Assembly (NCBI RefSeq): GCF_009862265.1
Contig: NZ_WWGX01000006.1
Coordinates: 286,644 to 350,643, forward strand
Length of the DNA: 64,000 nt
Direction of reading: 5' to 3'
Source: Streptomyces sp. SID8352
GTDB lineage: Bacteria; Actinomycetota; Actinomycetes; Streptomycetales; Streptomycetaceae
The position numbers were made by a program, and so were the translations under genes. Positions 23,728 to 32,212 of the stretch are shown in pieces. The first letter of the stretch is position 1, and every line of letters begins with the position of its first letter. The notes beneath the pieces are model-generated. The model did not search any database. It was not told where the DNA came from and saw only the letters and a program-made list of their open reading frames with translations.

Positions 23728-25635
23728 TCACCGCGCCGTCGGAGGTGCCGCGCGGTCCGGGCGGGCGCCGCCTTCGAGCCGTCCGGCCCGCAGGGCGTCC
23801 ACGGCACCGGCGGTGACGGTGCGTCGGCAGACCTTCCCGGTGGGCCCCAGGGGAAGCGACTCGGCGAGCATCAGGTACTCGGGGAACTTCCGCCGCTCCA
23901 GGCCGCGTCGGCGCAGGTGCTCGGTGAGCCCGGGGAGCGTGGGCGGGGCCGCGCCGGGGGCCGGACGGACACAGGCGCACAGGCGCTCCCCCAGCTCCCC
24001 GTCCGGAACGGACACGCAGACCACGTCCGCGAGGGCCGGATGGGTGCCCAGCTCGCGCTCCACCTCGGCCGGGCTGATGGTGTACCCACCCCGGATGACC
24101 ACGTTCCTGAGCCGTCCCAGGACCCGCAGCCGCCCCCGGCCGTCCAGCGCGCCGAGGTCGCCGGTGCGGACCCAGCCGGTTCCGGTGCGGTAGCGGGCGT
24201 CGAGCTCGGGGGCGCCCACGTAGCACATCGGCGACATCGGCCCCTTGGCGAGGATCTCCCCCTCCGCGCCGGGTGGCGCCGGGGTGCCGTCGGGCCGGAC
24301 GACGCGCAGCTCGGCCACGGCCGGGTCCGGGGTTCCCGCGGTGCCGTCGGCGGGGGCCCCGGGGGCGGCCGTGTGGCAGTTCACCCCGTCCGAGGACCCG
24401 TACACGGCGATCACCGGTCGCCCGAACCGCTCCCGGCAGGCGGCGGCCGTGGAGTCGGGCAGCGCGGCGCCGCTGGAGACGAGCGCCCGCAGGCCGGAGA
24501 GGTCCTCGTCCGGGGCGGGCGGCAGGTCCGCGATCCGGCGCAGCATCGTCGGCACGCCGAACACATGGGTGGGGCGGTCGTCGGTGATCGCGCGCAGCGC
24601 GTTCCGGGCGTCGAACCGGTGCCGCACGATCAGGGTCCCGCCCAGGGCGGCGAGCGTGACGGGCACGCCCAGCGAACCGAACGAGGAGGCCAGCGACACG
24701 AGCACCAGATTGCGGGGCACCGGCCCGTCGATGGGCTCGGGCCCGCCGGATGGATCCCCGTCGGTGGGCCCGGACCCACCGGAGGGCTCCGGACCTTCGG
24801 GGGGCGTCCCCCCGGCCGCCGTCCGTCCGGACCCCTCCGCGCCGTGCGAGGGCACCGGACGGCCGGGCTCGGCCCCCTGGCCCGCCCGATCCGCCGGGCC
24901 CTCCGCGGGGTCCGCCCCGCCGGGCCCCTCGGGGGCGCCGTCCGGCCGGGGCGGACCGGGGTACCGGGCGAGCGCCCGCACGTAGGCGGCCCGGCCGCCC
25001 GCCAGGGACTGATGGCTGTAGGCGACCATCTTCGGCTCGGCCTCGGAGCCGGACGACACCAGGATCCTCGCCGGGGCCCAGGGGTCGGCGCACCGCTGGG
25101 CCGGGCGGTGGGCCGCGCCGCCGCGCCCGGACGCCAGCTCGTCCGCGCCGAACACCGCGCGCAGACAGGTGAGTCCCTCCGCGGCCAGCACGTCCGCCGG
25201 TTCCGAGAAGACGGCGCCGGCGGCCCGGGAGCGCCGCAGCAGCGTCAGGGTGTCGCGCACCCCGCCGCCCAGCGGATAGGGGAGGGCCACCGCGCCCAGG
25301 GCGTAGACGGCGAGTTCGGCCGCGGCGGCCAGTCTTCCGTTGGGCAGCCGCAGGGCGATCACGTCGCGCGCGCCGAGCCCCGCACCGGCGAACCGGGCCG
25401 CGATCCGCAGCGTGTCGGTGTACAGCTCGGCGTACGACACCGTGCCCCCGTCGTCCACCACGGCGTCCCGCGCGGGATGGGCGGCCACCTGCCCCCGGAA
25501 CAGCGAGAACAGGTCGGCGTCGGGGCACAGCCCCCGCTCCTGCCACGCCAGCCGGTCGGCGTACGGCACCCGGTCCGGGAAGACCAGCCCGCTGCGCGCC
25601 CGCCACACGGGCCCCTGGCCCCCGGCCCGCGTCAC
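23728..25635 (-). CDS. AMP-forming ligase with divergent P-loop and internal Pro/Gly-rich insert
   Basis: A 635-residue ANL-superfamily ligase. The GTG at 25635 overlaps the CoA-transferase stop (GTGA). The P-loop is non-standard, LVSSGSEAEPKMVAYSH (about 192-208), keeping SSGS and PK but lacking the usual TGxPKG. YGSSDGVNCH (A5), WVRTGDLGALD (A7) and the GRLRNVVIRGGYTISPAEVE hinge are good, and PTGKVCRR carries the catalytic Lys. Residues about 226-308 form a Pro/Gly/Asp-rich insert absent from typical family members, encoded by 24712-24960. It probably activates a carboxylic acid as acyl-CoA, which the adjacent CoA transferase could share. Confidence 0.8.
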   Translation of the reverse strand: MTRAGGQGPVWRARSGLVFPDRVPYADRLAWQERGLCPDADLFSLFRGQVAAHPARDAVVDDGGTVSYAELYTDTLRIAARFAGAGLGARDVIALRLPNGRLAAAAELAVYALGAVALPYPLGGGVRDTLTLLRRSRAAGAVFSEPADVLAAEGLTCLRAVFGADELASGRGGAAHRPAQRCADPWAPARILVSSGSEAEPKMVAYSHQSLAGGRAAYVRALARYPGPPRPDGAPEGPGGADPAEGPADRAGQGAEPGRPVPSHGAEGSGRTAAGGTPPEGPEPSGGSGPTDGDPSGGPEPIDGPVPRNLVLVSLASSFGSLGVPVTLAALGGTLIVRHRFDARNALRAITDDRPTHVFGVPTMLRRIADLPPAPDEDLSGLRALVSSGAALPDSTAAACRERFGRPVIAVYGSSDGVNCHTAAPGAPADGTAGTPDPAVAELRVVRPDGTPAPPGAEGEILAKGPMSPMCYVGAPELDARYRTGTGWVRTGDLGALDGRGRLRVLGRLRNVVIRGGYTISPAEVERELGTHPALADVVCVSVPDGELGERLCACVRPAPGAAPPTLPGLTEHLRRRGLERRKFPEYLMLAESLPLGPTGKVCRRTVTAGAVDALRAGRLEGGARPDRAAPPTAR

Positions 25636-27434
25636 CGGTCCCCCCGGGCGAAGTCCCAGGGGCTCGCGGGCCGGGCGTGGCGCGCCTCGGCGTCCGGCGG
25701 CAGCACCGCCTTGGCGAAGGCCGGGTCCCCGGCCGTCGCCGCCAGATCGGTGCGCACGGGCACGGACGGCAGCCCGGCCTCCCGCAGCGCGTCCAGCCAC
25801 CCGGCCGTGGACCCCTCGCGCAGCCGGTCCGGGACCGCGGACGGGTCAGGCGCGCCGACGGCGGCGGCCACCGCCGCCGGGTGCGCGCGGGCCCGTGCCC
25901 CCAGGTGCAGCAGTCCGTCGGCGGTGGCGAGCGGGGCATCCAGCGCCGACAGGACGGTCCGCCGCGCCGGGCGGGGCACCAGGGCGGCGGCGGACAGCAG
26001 GGAGGAGTCGGCGCGGCAGCCGTGGCCGGTGCCCTCCCTGAGCGCCAGTCCGGCGAGCGCGGCCTGCGCCAGCACGAGGCCGCCGAGGACGTCGGTGACG
26101 GTCATCAGGGAGGGCGCGGGCGGCTCGTCGGCCGGGCGCAGGGCGGCGGCGAGCCCGCCGTGCACCTGGGCGAGGTAGTCGGTGCCGATCGGCGGCCGGG
26201 GCCCGAGGGCGCCGCCGAACCCGGAGGCCGAGGCGTACACCAGTCCCGGACGCACGGACCGCAGGTCGTCGGCGTCGAGCCCGTACCCTTCGGCCTTGCC
26301 GGGCGCCCAGGTGTGCAGGAACACGTCGGCGCCGGAGACCAGTTCGCGGACGGCGGCCTGGCCCCGGGGGGTGGAGAGGTCCGCCTCCACCACCGACTTG
26401 CCGGTGTTGAGCGCGGAGAACCGCGCCGAGCAGTCACCGGCCATCGGGGCGAGCCAGCGCATGGGGTCGCCGCCGGGCGGCTCGACCCGGACGACCTCGG
26501 CGCCCAGCAGACGCAGGACGTGCCCGGCCATCGGGCCCTGCACGCGGCGGGTCGACTCGACCACCCGCAGCCCGGACAGGGGCGCCGGTCCGCCACTGGT
26601 CTCCCGCCGGTGACCGCGCGGGGCGGCCGGCCCGGGGCGGGGGGTGTCGGCCGGGGCGAGGGTCCAGGCGTCGAGGACCGGCGCCGTCGTGGTGGCGCCG
26701 ATCTCGGCGAGCGCCACCCCGTGGCGCGCGGCGGTCGCCCGGACCGCCCGCAGGGGGGTGCGGCGCAGGGCGGTGCGCAGCTCGCGCGGCAGCGGGCAGA
26801 CGGCCGTCCCGAAGCGGCTCTGGAACGGCCCCCAGCCCCGTCCGGTGGTCCGCGGGTCGACCCCCAGCTCCTGCCAGAACCCGGCCCAGGCGAGCGGGTC
26901 CAGGGTCTCGATCTCGACGGACACCTCGTCGGCGGTCGTGAGCGCGGCGAGCCCGACCCCGTGCACCGCCCCGGAGACGGCGCCGGGCGCGGTCGCGGCG
27001 GCGAGGTACTGGGTGAGGGCGAGCAGCGCCCCCTGCGCCAGCGAGGTCCCGGAGCGCAGCCCGCCCTGCCCGCGCAGCCGGGCGACCAGGCAGGCGGTGG
27101 CGCCCTGCGCGGCGAGCACGCCGGTGACGGCGGAGACGTAGTCGGCCGTCAGCGGACGGGGGCCGCCGGTGGCGCGGCCGTGCACCAGCATGATCCCGCA
27201 GGCCGCCTGGACGGCCCGTTCGTCACCCGCGTCGATCCCGACCGGCCCCCGGCCGCCGATGCTCCGGGCGGCGTCCCGGGCCCCGTCGACCGGCAGGCCG
27301 TGGTCGCGCAGCGGCAGCAGGGTGCGGTGGAGCAGCCGGGACGCCACCTCGACGGCCGTGCCGGGCGGCTGCTCCCCGGCCTCCTCACCCGGCGACGCCG
27401 GTAACGGCCCACGGTCCTGGTGGCGTTGAAGCAT
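25632..27434 (-). CDS. CaiB/BaiF-type (family III) CoA transferase with extra N-terminal domain
   Basis: A 600-residue protein. The ATG at 27434 has GAGG 9 nt upstream; an ATG at 27500 is possible but lacks a site. Residues about 260-595 form a CaiB/BaiF domain: PLSGLRVVESTRRVQGPMAGHVLRLLGAEVVRVEPPGGDPMR, LNTGKSVVEADLSTPRGQAAV and the nucleophilic-Asp region GIDYLAQ-like IGTDYLAQVHGG. The first 250 residues are a second, degenerate half, so the protein is an internal two-lobe form. It moves CoA between acids and is translationally coupled to the ligase, implying one acyl-CoA cycle. The substrate is unknown. Confidence 0.78.
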   Translation of the reverse strand: MLQRHQDRGPLPASPGEEAGEQPPGTAVEVASRLLHRTLLPLRDHGLPVDGARDAARSIGGRGPVGIDAGDERAVQAACGIMLVHGRATGGPRPLTADYVSAVTGVLAAQGATACLVARLRGQGGLRSGTSLAQGALLALTQYLAAATAPGAVSGAVHGVGLAALTTADEVSVEIETLDPLAWAGFWQELGVDPRTTGRGWGPFQSRFGTAVCPLPRELRTALRRTPLRAVRATAARHGVALAEIGATTTAPVLDAWTLAPADTPRPGPAAPRGHRRETSGGPAPLSGLRVVESTRRVQGPMAGHVLRLLGAEVVRVEPPGGDPMRWLAPMAGDCSARFSALNTGKSVVEADLSTPRGQAAVRELVSGADVFLHTWAPGKAEGYGLDADDLRSVRPGLVYASASGFGGALGPRPPIGTDYLAQVHGGLAAALRPADEPPAPSLMTVTDVLGGLVLAQAALAGLALREGTGHGCRADSSLLSAAALVPRPARRTVLSALDAPLATADGLLHLGARARAHPAAVAAAVGAPDPSAVPDRLREGSTAGWLDALREAGLPSVPVRTDLAATAGDPAFAKAVLPPDAEARHARPASPWDFARGDR

Positions 27435-28062
27435 GGGGTTCGGCCTCACTGTTGCGATGATCTTCCGAGGGGACAACCGCACCGGCGCGACCGTAGACAC
27501 GGTGGGACGGCCCGTTCATTCGGAATGGCTGGAACTCGCAGACGTGTTTGGCCGTTTCGGCGCCCGTCCGGCGACGGGCGGGACCGATGGGCGTGGGGCG
27601 GCCGGTCCGCGTCGTGCCGTCCGGACCTGGAGGTTCGCGCGGGGCGGCGGCCGGTACCGCGCGCCAGGTGCCCGAAGGGACCGGAGCCCTCATCAACGCG
27701 ACTTGTTTCGGGCGCACTTGGCCGAGTCCGACGGGCGCGCCGCCTTCGCCCGGACACGTCCTCCTGCTCCGGGGTGTGGGCGCGCGGGTGGAGTGCGGAC
27801 CGGGGAGACGCCCCGGGACGCTACGGGCGCGGGGCCGGGACCGGGCGGAGAGGAGGGAGCCGGGGCCCGAGCGGCGTACCGCTCCGGCCCGGGCGACGTG
27901 TGCGGTGCCGGAGGCCGCCCGGGGGTCCGGCCCGAACCGCTCGCCTCCACCTGCGTACTGCGCGAGCGGCGCCGGGTCGGCCGGCACGGGGAACCGCCCG
28001 CTCCTCCCCGCCTTCGCCATCGGGCCCTGCGGGCAAGGTGGTTGGGCGGGGAGGCACCTGGG
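27435..28062. other. Gene-free region with a lower-GC stretch
   Basis: A 628-bp spacer between the leftward CoA transferase and the leftward channel gene. About 27440-27730 is relatively AT-rich for this genome and is the expected promoter region of the CoA-transferase/ligase pair. Open frames on both strands translate to low-complexity Arg/Pro/Gly sequence with no ribosome sites, and I accept none as a gene. Confidence 0.5.
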
Positions 28063-28974
28063 TCAGGTGCCCCGCTGTCCGGCCGTCACGGCGGTGCCGC
28101 TCTCCTCCCGGTGCCGGGCTCCACTCCGGGCGAGGTCGTCCTCCAGGTCGTCCAGGGCCCGCCGGGCGGCCTCGATGCGCAGGCGCAGCAGGCCGTCGTC
28201 GTCCGCCGGACGCGGGGCGCGGCGCGGCCGGGGCGCGGTCCCCTCCACCTCCCGTGCCTCGTCGAGGGAGGTGAGGACCACGCCGATGAGCACGTTCACC
28301 AGGACGAAGGACGCGAGGAGCACGTACGAGGCGTAGTAGACGAGGCTCCACCGGGAGATGCCGAGTCCGGCGTGGACGGCGTCGCCGATGCCGTCCAGGG
28401 TCATCAGCAGGAACAGCGTCAGCATCGCCCGGCCGATGGAGCCGTAGTGCTCTGGGTCGTCGTCCCCGAAGAAGACCCACCCCACCATCGCGTAGACGTA
28501 CAGCAGCAGGGTGCCGACGAGCAGGAAGCTCAGGGTGCCCGGCAGGCTGCGGACCACCGCCACGAGCAGCACGCGCAGTTGGGGCAGGAAGCGGGCGGTG
28601 CGCAGGACCCGGGCCAGTCTCAGCAGCCGCAGCACGGTGGTGTTCTCCCGGACGACCGGCAGGAACGCGCAGAGGACCACGGCCAGGTCGAAGAGGTTCC
28701 ACGGGTCCCTGAAGAACTCCCGGGGGCGGTCGGCGTGGGCTGCCAGGCGCAGCAGGATCTCGGCGGTGAAGGCGGCCAGGCAGAGGTGCTCGGCCAGGCG
28801 TAACCAGTCGCGCCACTCGACGGCCAGTCCGGAGTACGTCTCCAGGCCCAGGAGGGCGGCGTTGACGAGGATCACGGCGATGACGGCGAGGGCGAACCAG
28901 CGTGCCTCGACGATCTCGCCGCATCTCCGCGCCAGGGCCGCGCGGGCCGTGCGGATGGGGTGGTGCTCGGACAT
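28063..28974 (-). CDS. Voltage-gated cation channel (NaChBac-like, single six-TM unit)
   Basis: A 303-residue membrane protein with S1-S6 organisation. S4 is VLRLLRLARVLRTARFL (about 114-130), with arginines every third residue as voltage sensor. The pore loop TLFLLMTLDGIGDAV (about 186-200) gives the selectivity filter TLDGIGD, differing from the TLESWAS filter of NaChBac, so ion preference is uncertain. S6 is SFVLVNVLIGVVLTSLDEA. A C-terminal coiled coil (about 260-290, LLRLRIEAARRALDDLEDDLA) probably tetramerises the channel. It stands alone. Bacterial sodium channels of this type are known in other genera. Confidence 0.85.
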   Translation of the reverse strand: MSEHHPIRTARAALARRCGEIVEARWFALAVIAVILVNAALLGLETYSGLAVEWRDWLRLAEHLCLAAFTAEILLRLAAHADRPREFFRDPWNLFDLAVVLCAFLPVVRENTTVLRLLRLARVLRTARFLPQLRVLLVAVVRSLPGTLSFLLVGTLLLYVYAMVGWVFFGDDDPEHYGSIGRAMLTLFLLMTLDGIGDAVHAGLGISRWSLVYYASYVLLASFVLVNVLIGVVLTSLDEAREVEGTAPRPRRAPRPADDDGLLRLRIEAARRALDDLEDDLARSGARHREESGTAVTAGQRGT

Positions 28975-29067
28975 GCTGCCGACCTGTCTCCTTCGCCTGT
29001 GTCATCCGACCCGGCCGGCTCCGCGGAGCGGCCCCCAGGGTGAATGATCTTGCTCTGGAGACATTTT

Positions 29068-29081
29068 CTACAGCACTGTAG
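29068..29081. promoter_or_regulatory. CTACA-N4-TGTAG operator-like palindrome upstream of the channel gene
   Basis: CTACA GCAC TGTAG lies 94 bp upstream of the channel gene start in the 317-bp spacer before the lamin-tail remnant. It has the same arms and spacing as the site at 2288 ahead of terD. The match to BlaI/MecI-type operators is by pattern only. No gene is seen elsewhere in the spacer. Confidence 0.35.
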
Positions 29082-29291
29082 CGAGCGCCGTGCGGGCGGA
29101 CCCGCCTCCGGGTGCCCGGGACCGGCCGGCGGCCCCACCGTCGCACGTCCCAGGGGGACTTCGGGCCACGGTGACGGTGCTCGCCGGTGCGTTGACGGCG
29201 GAGCCGGTCCGGCGCCGGGGCGGCGGGGCCCGGGGACGCGTCCCCGGGGCTTCGGGGCCGTGGTGCCGAGGGCCCCGCCGGGGCTCAGGGA

Positions 29292-29522
29292 TCAGCCGTG
29301 GTACGTGATGTAACCGTTTCCGTCACGGTCGTCGGCCTTCTTGGTGTAGGAGTGCACATCGGCACGGGCACCGGAGGGCTTGGAGAGGTAGATGGTGTCC
29401 TTGTCGTTGTTCCAGATGAAATTGCAGTTCTGGCGGAAGACGACATTCCCCGCGTCGGAGTCCTTGCCCTTGCCCCCGCGCAGCTTGACGTAGTCGCCGG
29501 GCTCCAGGGGGATTCGTGCAGT
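29292..29522 (-). pseudogene. C-terminal remnant of a lamin-tail-domain (LTD) protein gene, cut by the mobile element
   Basis: Leftward from 29522 the frame reads PLEPGDYVKLRGGKGKDSD, then VVFRQNCNFIWNNDKDTIYLSKPSG, and stops at 29292. This is the second half of an LTD domain: the GD-x-VxLRTGKG turn, then WNNDKDTxxLxxxxG. A stop at 29523 and the lack of any start show that the first half is missing. The break falls about 115 bp from the integrase stop. I infer that the element integrated inside this gene, leaving the N-terminal half at its far end outside the window. LTD proteins of Streptomyces are secreted. Confidence 0.7.
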
Positions 29523-29635
29523 TCAGAAGGATGTCAGTGGGCAACGTGGACCCACTTCCCCTGTCCGTCCCGCGAGTGGAGGCAAGCCCCGATCTCCCCA
29601 GATCCTCCTCCTGGGGAGAATCTGGGGAGATCCAT
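29523..29635. other. Probable attachment-site region with a 13-bp stem-loop
   Basis: The spacer between the LTD remnant and the integrase stop should contain the left attachment core. It carries AGTGGG/CCCACT arms at 29536-29541 and 29551-29556, and a perfect 13-bp stem-loop, GATCTCCCCAGAT (29591-29603) with ATCTGGGGAGATC (29620-29632), 4 bp from the integrase stop; the latter may be its terminator. No tRNA 3' end is visible. The core itself cannot be fixed without the other junction. Confidence 0.45.
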
Positions 29636-30931
29636 TCAGGAACCCTCGAACCAGTTCTGCATCGCCGTCCGGCCCCGGCCGTCCGCCTCGGGCATCATGT
29701 GCGCGTAGATACGAAGCGTGATCGACGGATCCGCATGGCCCAGCCACTTCGAGACCGCCACGATCGGCTCACGCGCGTCCAGCTGCACACTGGCGAAGGT
29801 GTGCCGTAGCGCATGGAAGCCATTCTCCCGGCTCTCCGCGTAGGTGAGAACCGTGCGAAACAGACCAGGTCGATGACTGACCCGCCGCTGGTCTTCACGC
29901 GGAGGAGGGATCACGCCCGCCGCGGCAAGCGCCGGCTTCCACACGTGCTTGTCGAAGTCATCTCTGCGGATGGCCCCGCCGCGGGCGGCCGTTAGGATCA
30001 GGGCGTGCGTCTGCGGCTGGCGTTCCTCGCGCTCCCGATCCGTGGCCGGGGGCCGCGGATCCTTCCATGGGAGTGTCACGGGGCGGGCTGGACGGATGCT
30101 CAGCGCATGCTCCATCCGCTTCAGCAGGTACTCGGGCACCGGAACGTCACGGACTTTGTCGCCCTTGGGGAGAGCGAAGGCGTGCTTGGAGCCGATCTTC
30201 TTCACCTGTCTCCGTACTAGGATCCGCTGGCCTTCGAAGTCGATGTCCTCGACGGAGAGGCCGAACACCTCCCCTTGCCGCAGCCCGGCCCCGACGCCGA
30301 GGTCCACGCACAGCTGGAACCGCGCGTCCATGGCGGCCTTCACGGCGACGACCCGCTCCTTGCTCCACGCCCGTGGCTTGGAAGGTGCCCGGGTCGGCAG
30401 GCGAAGGGTTGTCTGCCTGCGGCACGGATTGTGCGTCAGCCGCTCATCGTCGATGGCGGACTGCATGATGGACGACAGGTACCCCCAGCACTCAAGCACC
30501 GTGCTCGTCGCTACGGTGCTCTTGAGGACGATCAGCCACTCGCCGAGATGCTTTGTCTTGATCCCGTTCAGGGGTAGATGGCCCAGGTGTTGGAGCACGT
30601 GGTTCCAGACGCGGCTCCGCACCGTGACCTCAGTGGCGGGGTTGTCGTAGCCGCGCCTTGGCCACCACTCCTGTTCGACGTAGTCGGCGAGGAGTATCTG
30701 GCCTCGGCGAGGATCAACAAACTCTCCTGCTGTCGACTCGTGCTGCGCCTTCGCCAGCCAGGCTTTCGCTCCTTGGGGGCCCTCGAGCTTCTCGAATGAT
30801 CGGTCTTTGACGCCGGGGATGCCTGCGACCCGGTACCGCTTGCCCTTCCCCCACCGTTCGGTCTTGCGTCTCATGCCCGTGACGGGGTCGGGCTTCTTGG
30901 TCATCCACCGGTCTTCGATGTACCCGGGCAT
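29636..30931 (-). CDS. int: Tyrosine-family site-specific integrase
   Basis: A 431-residue recombinase; the ATG at 30931 follows CGGAGACGAC. Residues 75-170 are the SAM-like core-binding domain and 185-415 the catalytic domain. All catalytic residues are visible: R218 in GAGLRQGE, a beta-hairpin Lys near 257 (PKGDKVRDVPVP), H373-x-x-R376 in FHALRHTFAS, H399 in WLGHADPS and the nucleophile Y409 in LRIYAHMMP. It catalyses integration and excision of the element. It reads outward to the junction at about 29.5 kb and sits 10 bp downstream of the gene at 30942. Confidence 0.95.
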   Translation of the reverse strand: MPGYIEDRWMTKKPDPVTGMRRKTERWGKGKRYRVAGIPGVKDRSFEKLEGPQGAKAWLAKAQHESTAGEFVDPRRGQILLADYVEQEWWPRRGYDNPATEVTVRSRVWNHVLQHLGHLPLNGIKTKHLGEWLIVLKSTVATSTVLECWGYLSSIMQSAIDDERLTHNPCRRQTTLRLPTRAPSKPRAWSKERVVAVKAAMDARFQLCVDLGVGAGLRQGEVFGLSVEDIDFEGQRILVRRQVKKIGSKHAFALPKGDKVRDVPVPEYLLKRMEHALSIRPARPVTLPWKDPRPPATDREREERQPQTHALILTAARGGAIRRDDFDKHVWKPALAAAGVIPPPREDQRRVSHRPGLFRTVLTYAESRENGFHALRHTFASVQLDAREPIVAVSKWLGHADPSITLRIYAHMMPEADGRGRTAMQNWFEGS

Positions 30932-30941
30932 GTCGTCTCCG

Positions 30942-31382
30942 CTAGACCTTGTGAGGCTCGGGGGAGTTGTCGATGATCTCCCCGGCGTACAGCTGGAACC
31001 ACTGGCCGCCGGCGAGGAAGTCTCGCGTGGCCGAGGTCATCGAGGCCGCGAATCCCTGGACTGTCAGGGCGGGGTCGATGTAGACGGACACCAGCCCTTT
31101 GCCTTCGTCGACCCAACTGGCCAGGGGGACCCGCATCTTGAGAAGGTACTCGATCTTGAGGGGTCGGCCGGGAGTGTCACGGCAGATGATCTCGTCCCGC
31201 CAGAGCTGGAACCAGTGGGCGGACGACATCAGCCGGGTGATCTCGCCGTTGAGGTTCGTGACGACGGCTTCGAGTGGCTGGGTCTGGTCGAGGCGGACTC
31301 GTATCCGTCCTCTGTCCTCGGTGATCTCGGCCAGGCGGCCGGGGGCGAGGTTGGTGGTGGCTTCGTAGGTGACGTCGAGCAT
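30942..31382 (-). CDS. Unknown protein with an internal duplication, encoded just upstream of the integrase
   Basis: A 146-residue protein; the ATG at 31382 follows GGGGAGGG. It contains two similar modules: MSSAHWFQLWRDEIICRD and LAGGQWFQLYAGEIIDNS, each preceded by a segment of 25-30 residues with beta-strand character. There are no membrane or HTH signatures. Only 10 bp separate it from int, so the two are probably co-transcribed. Position suggests a recombination accessory or directionality role, but it does not resemble known excisionases; the function is unknown. Confidence 0.6.
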   Translation of the reverse strand: MLDVTYEATTNLAPGRLAEITEDRGRIRVRLDQTQPLEAVVTNLNGEITRLMSSAHWFQLWRDEIICRDTPGRPLKIEYLLKMRVPLASWVDEGKGLVSVYIDPALTVQGFAASMTSATRDFLAGGQWFQLYAGEIIDNSPEPHKV

Positions 31383-31538
31383 GTGCCCTCCCCGCAGTGC
31401 AGCGTGCGCTCCCGGCCACTTCGGCCAGAAGCGCACGGTTGGTGAAGGGTACGTCTACAGACTGTTGCCGACAATCGATTGGTGAAATATCTACTTAGGG
31501 ACATAAGTGCCCATGCCCGAGCGGTGAGGTTCGCGTGG

Positions 31539-31970
31539 CTACTCGCCCGCCTCGCGCTTCGCCCGCTCCTCCGCCTCGATCATGTAGCGCCACCTCATCA
31601 GCTCGGCCTTCGACTTGCCCGCGAGGTGCCCGACGATGATGCGCACTTCCTCGTCGTAGCCGGCCAGCTCGGTCGCCTCGTACTGGAGCCACTGCTTGGC
31701 GGCAGCTTCCTGGACGTGCCGGAGGGGGCGGCCGGTGGCCCTGGAGATGGCGACGAGTTGGTTGTAGGAGGGTGGGCTGACGGTGGGTGTCTTGACGAGC
31801 TTCTGATACCACTGGCGCGGCAGCTTGGAGCCGTCGGGGCTGAGGCCGCGGTCTTCCATTTCCTGGTAGGTGATGCCGCTGTCGTTGGCGTCTTTGACCA
31901 GGTGGGAGAGTGCGGGGGTGGGGGTGGGCTCGGCCGCGCCGTCGTGTGGGGCGGTGGCCGCTGCCGTCAT
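31539..31970 (-). CDS. XRE-like HTH protein, possible element repressor
   Basis: A 143-residue protein. The ATG at 31970 has GAGGA 8 nt upstream; a GTG seven codons earlier is possible. After a disordered Ala/Pro/Thr-rich start, residues about 25-85 (SGITYQEMEDRGLS... SYNQLVAISRATGRPLRHVQEAAAKQWL) read as an atypical XRE/Cro helix-turn-helix of the Streptomyces phage/ICE type, followed by an acidic-basic helical tail. It is divergent from a Cro-like gene at 32213, the arrangement of a lysogeny or ICE control switch. The repressor role is inferred. Confidence 0.55.
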   Translation of the reverse strand: MTAAATAPHDGAAEPTPTPALSHLVKDANDSGITYQEMEDRGLSPDGSKLPRQWYQKLVKTPTVSPPSYNQLVAISRATGRPLRHVQEAAAKQWLQYEATELAGYDEEVRIIVGHLAGKSKAELMRWRYMIEAEERAKREAGE

Positions 31971-32143
31971 GGGGTCGTCCTCTCGTGTCACTTCACACCG
32001 ACTGTCTCTAGTGGGGGTTGGCTGCGCGGGAAAACTACCAGCTCACTGCCTACAACCATCTGCTATCCGGGACAGATCGTCCACGAAATGATGCCATCTG
32101 GCCGAGACGGCACCCGCTCCGGGCTCCCGGTGTCGCGAATTTG

Positions 32144-32172
32144 TTGACGCAGCGTCCCGAATCCTGTTAACT
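32144..32172 (+). promoter_or_regulatory. Vegetative-type promoter for the rightward early operon
   Basis: TTGACG (32144-32149), a 17-bp spacer and TTAACT (32167-32172) make a near-consensus sigma-70/HrdB promoter. It lies in the 242-bp spacer between the divergent XRE-like and Cro-like genes, about 40 bp ahead of the TTG start at 32213. It would drive the long rightward series of genes. Confidence 0.6.
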
Positions 32173-32212
32173 CAAGGGCAGTGAAAGGCGCCTCTGCGCC
32201 AAGGAGGACCCA

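Noticed and set aside
23539..26178. Plus-strand open frame of about 880 codons across the AMP ligase gene
   Set aside because: It is antisense to the ligase, whose ANL motifs are clear; composition is Gly/Arg/Pro-rich noise.
27435..28062. Several 85-210 codon open frames in the spacer before the channel gene
   Set aside because: No ribosome sites, no recognisable domains, and low-complexity Arg/Pro/Gly composition in every frame.
29500..29640. A tRNA 3' end as attachment site
   Set aside because: No acceptor stem, T-loop motif GTTCGA or CCA-like end could be found on either strand next to the integrase.
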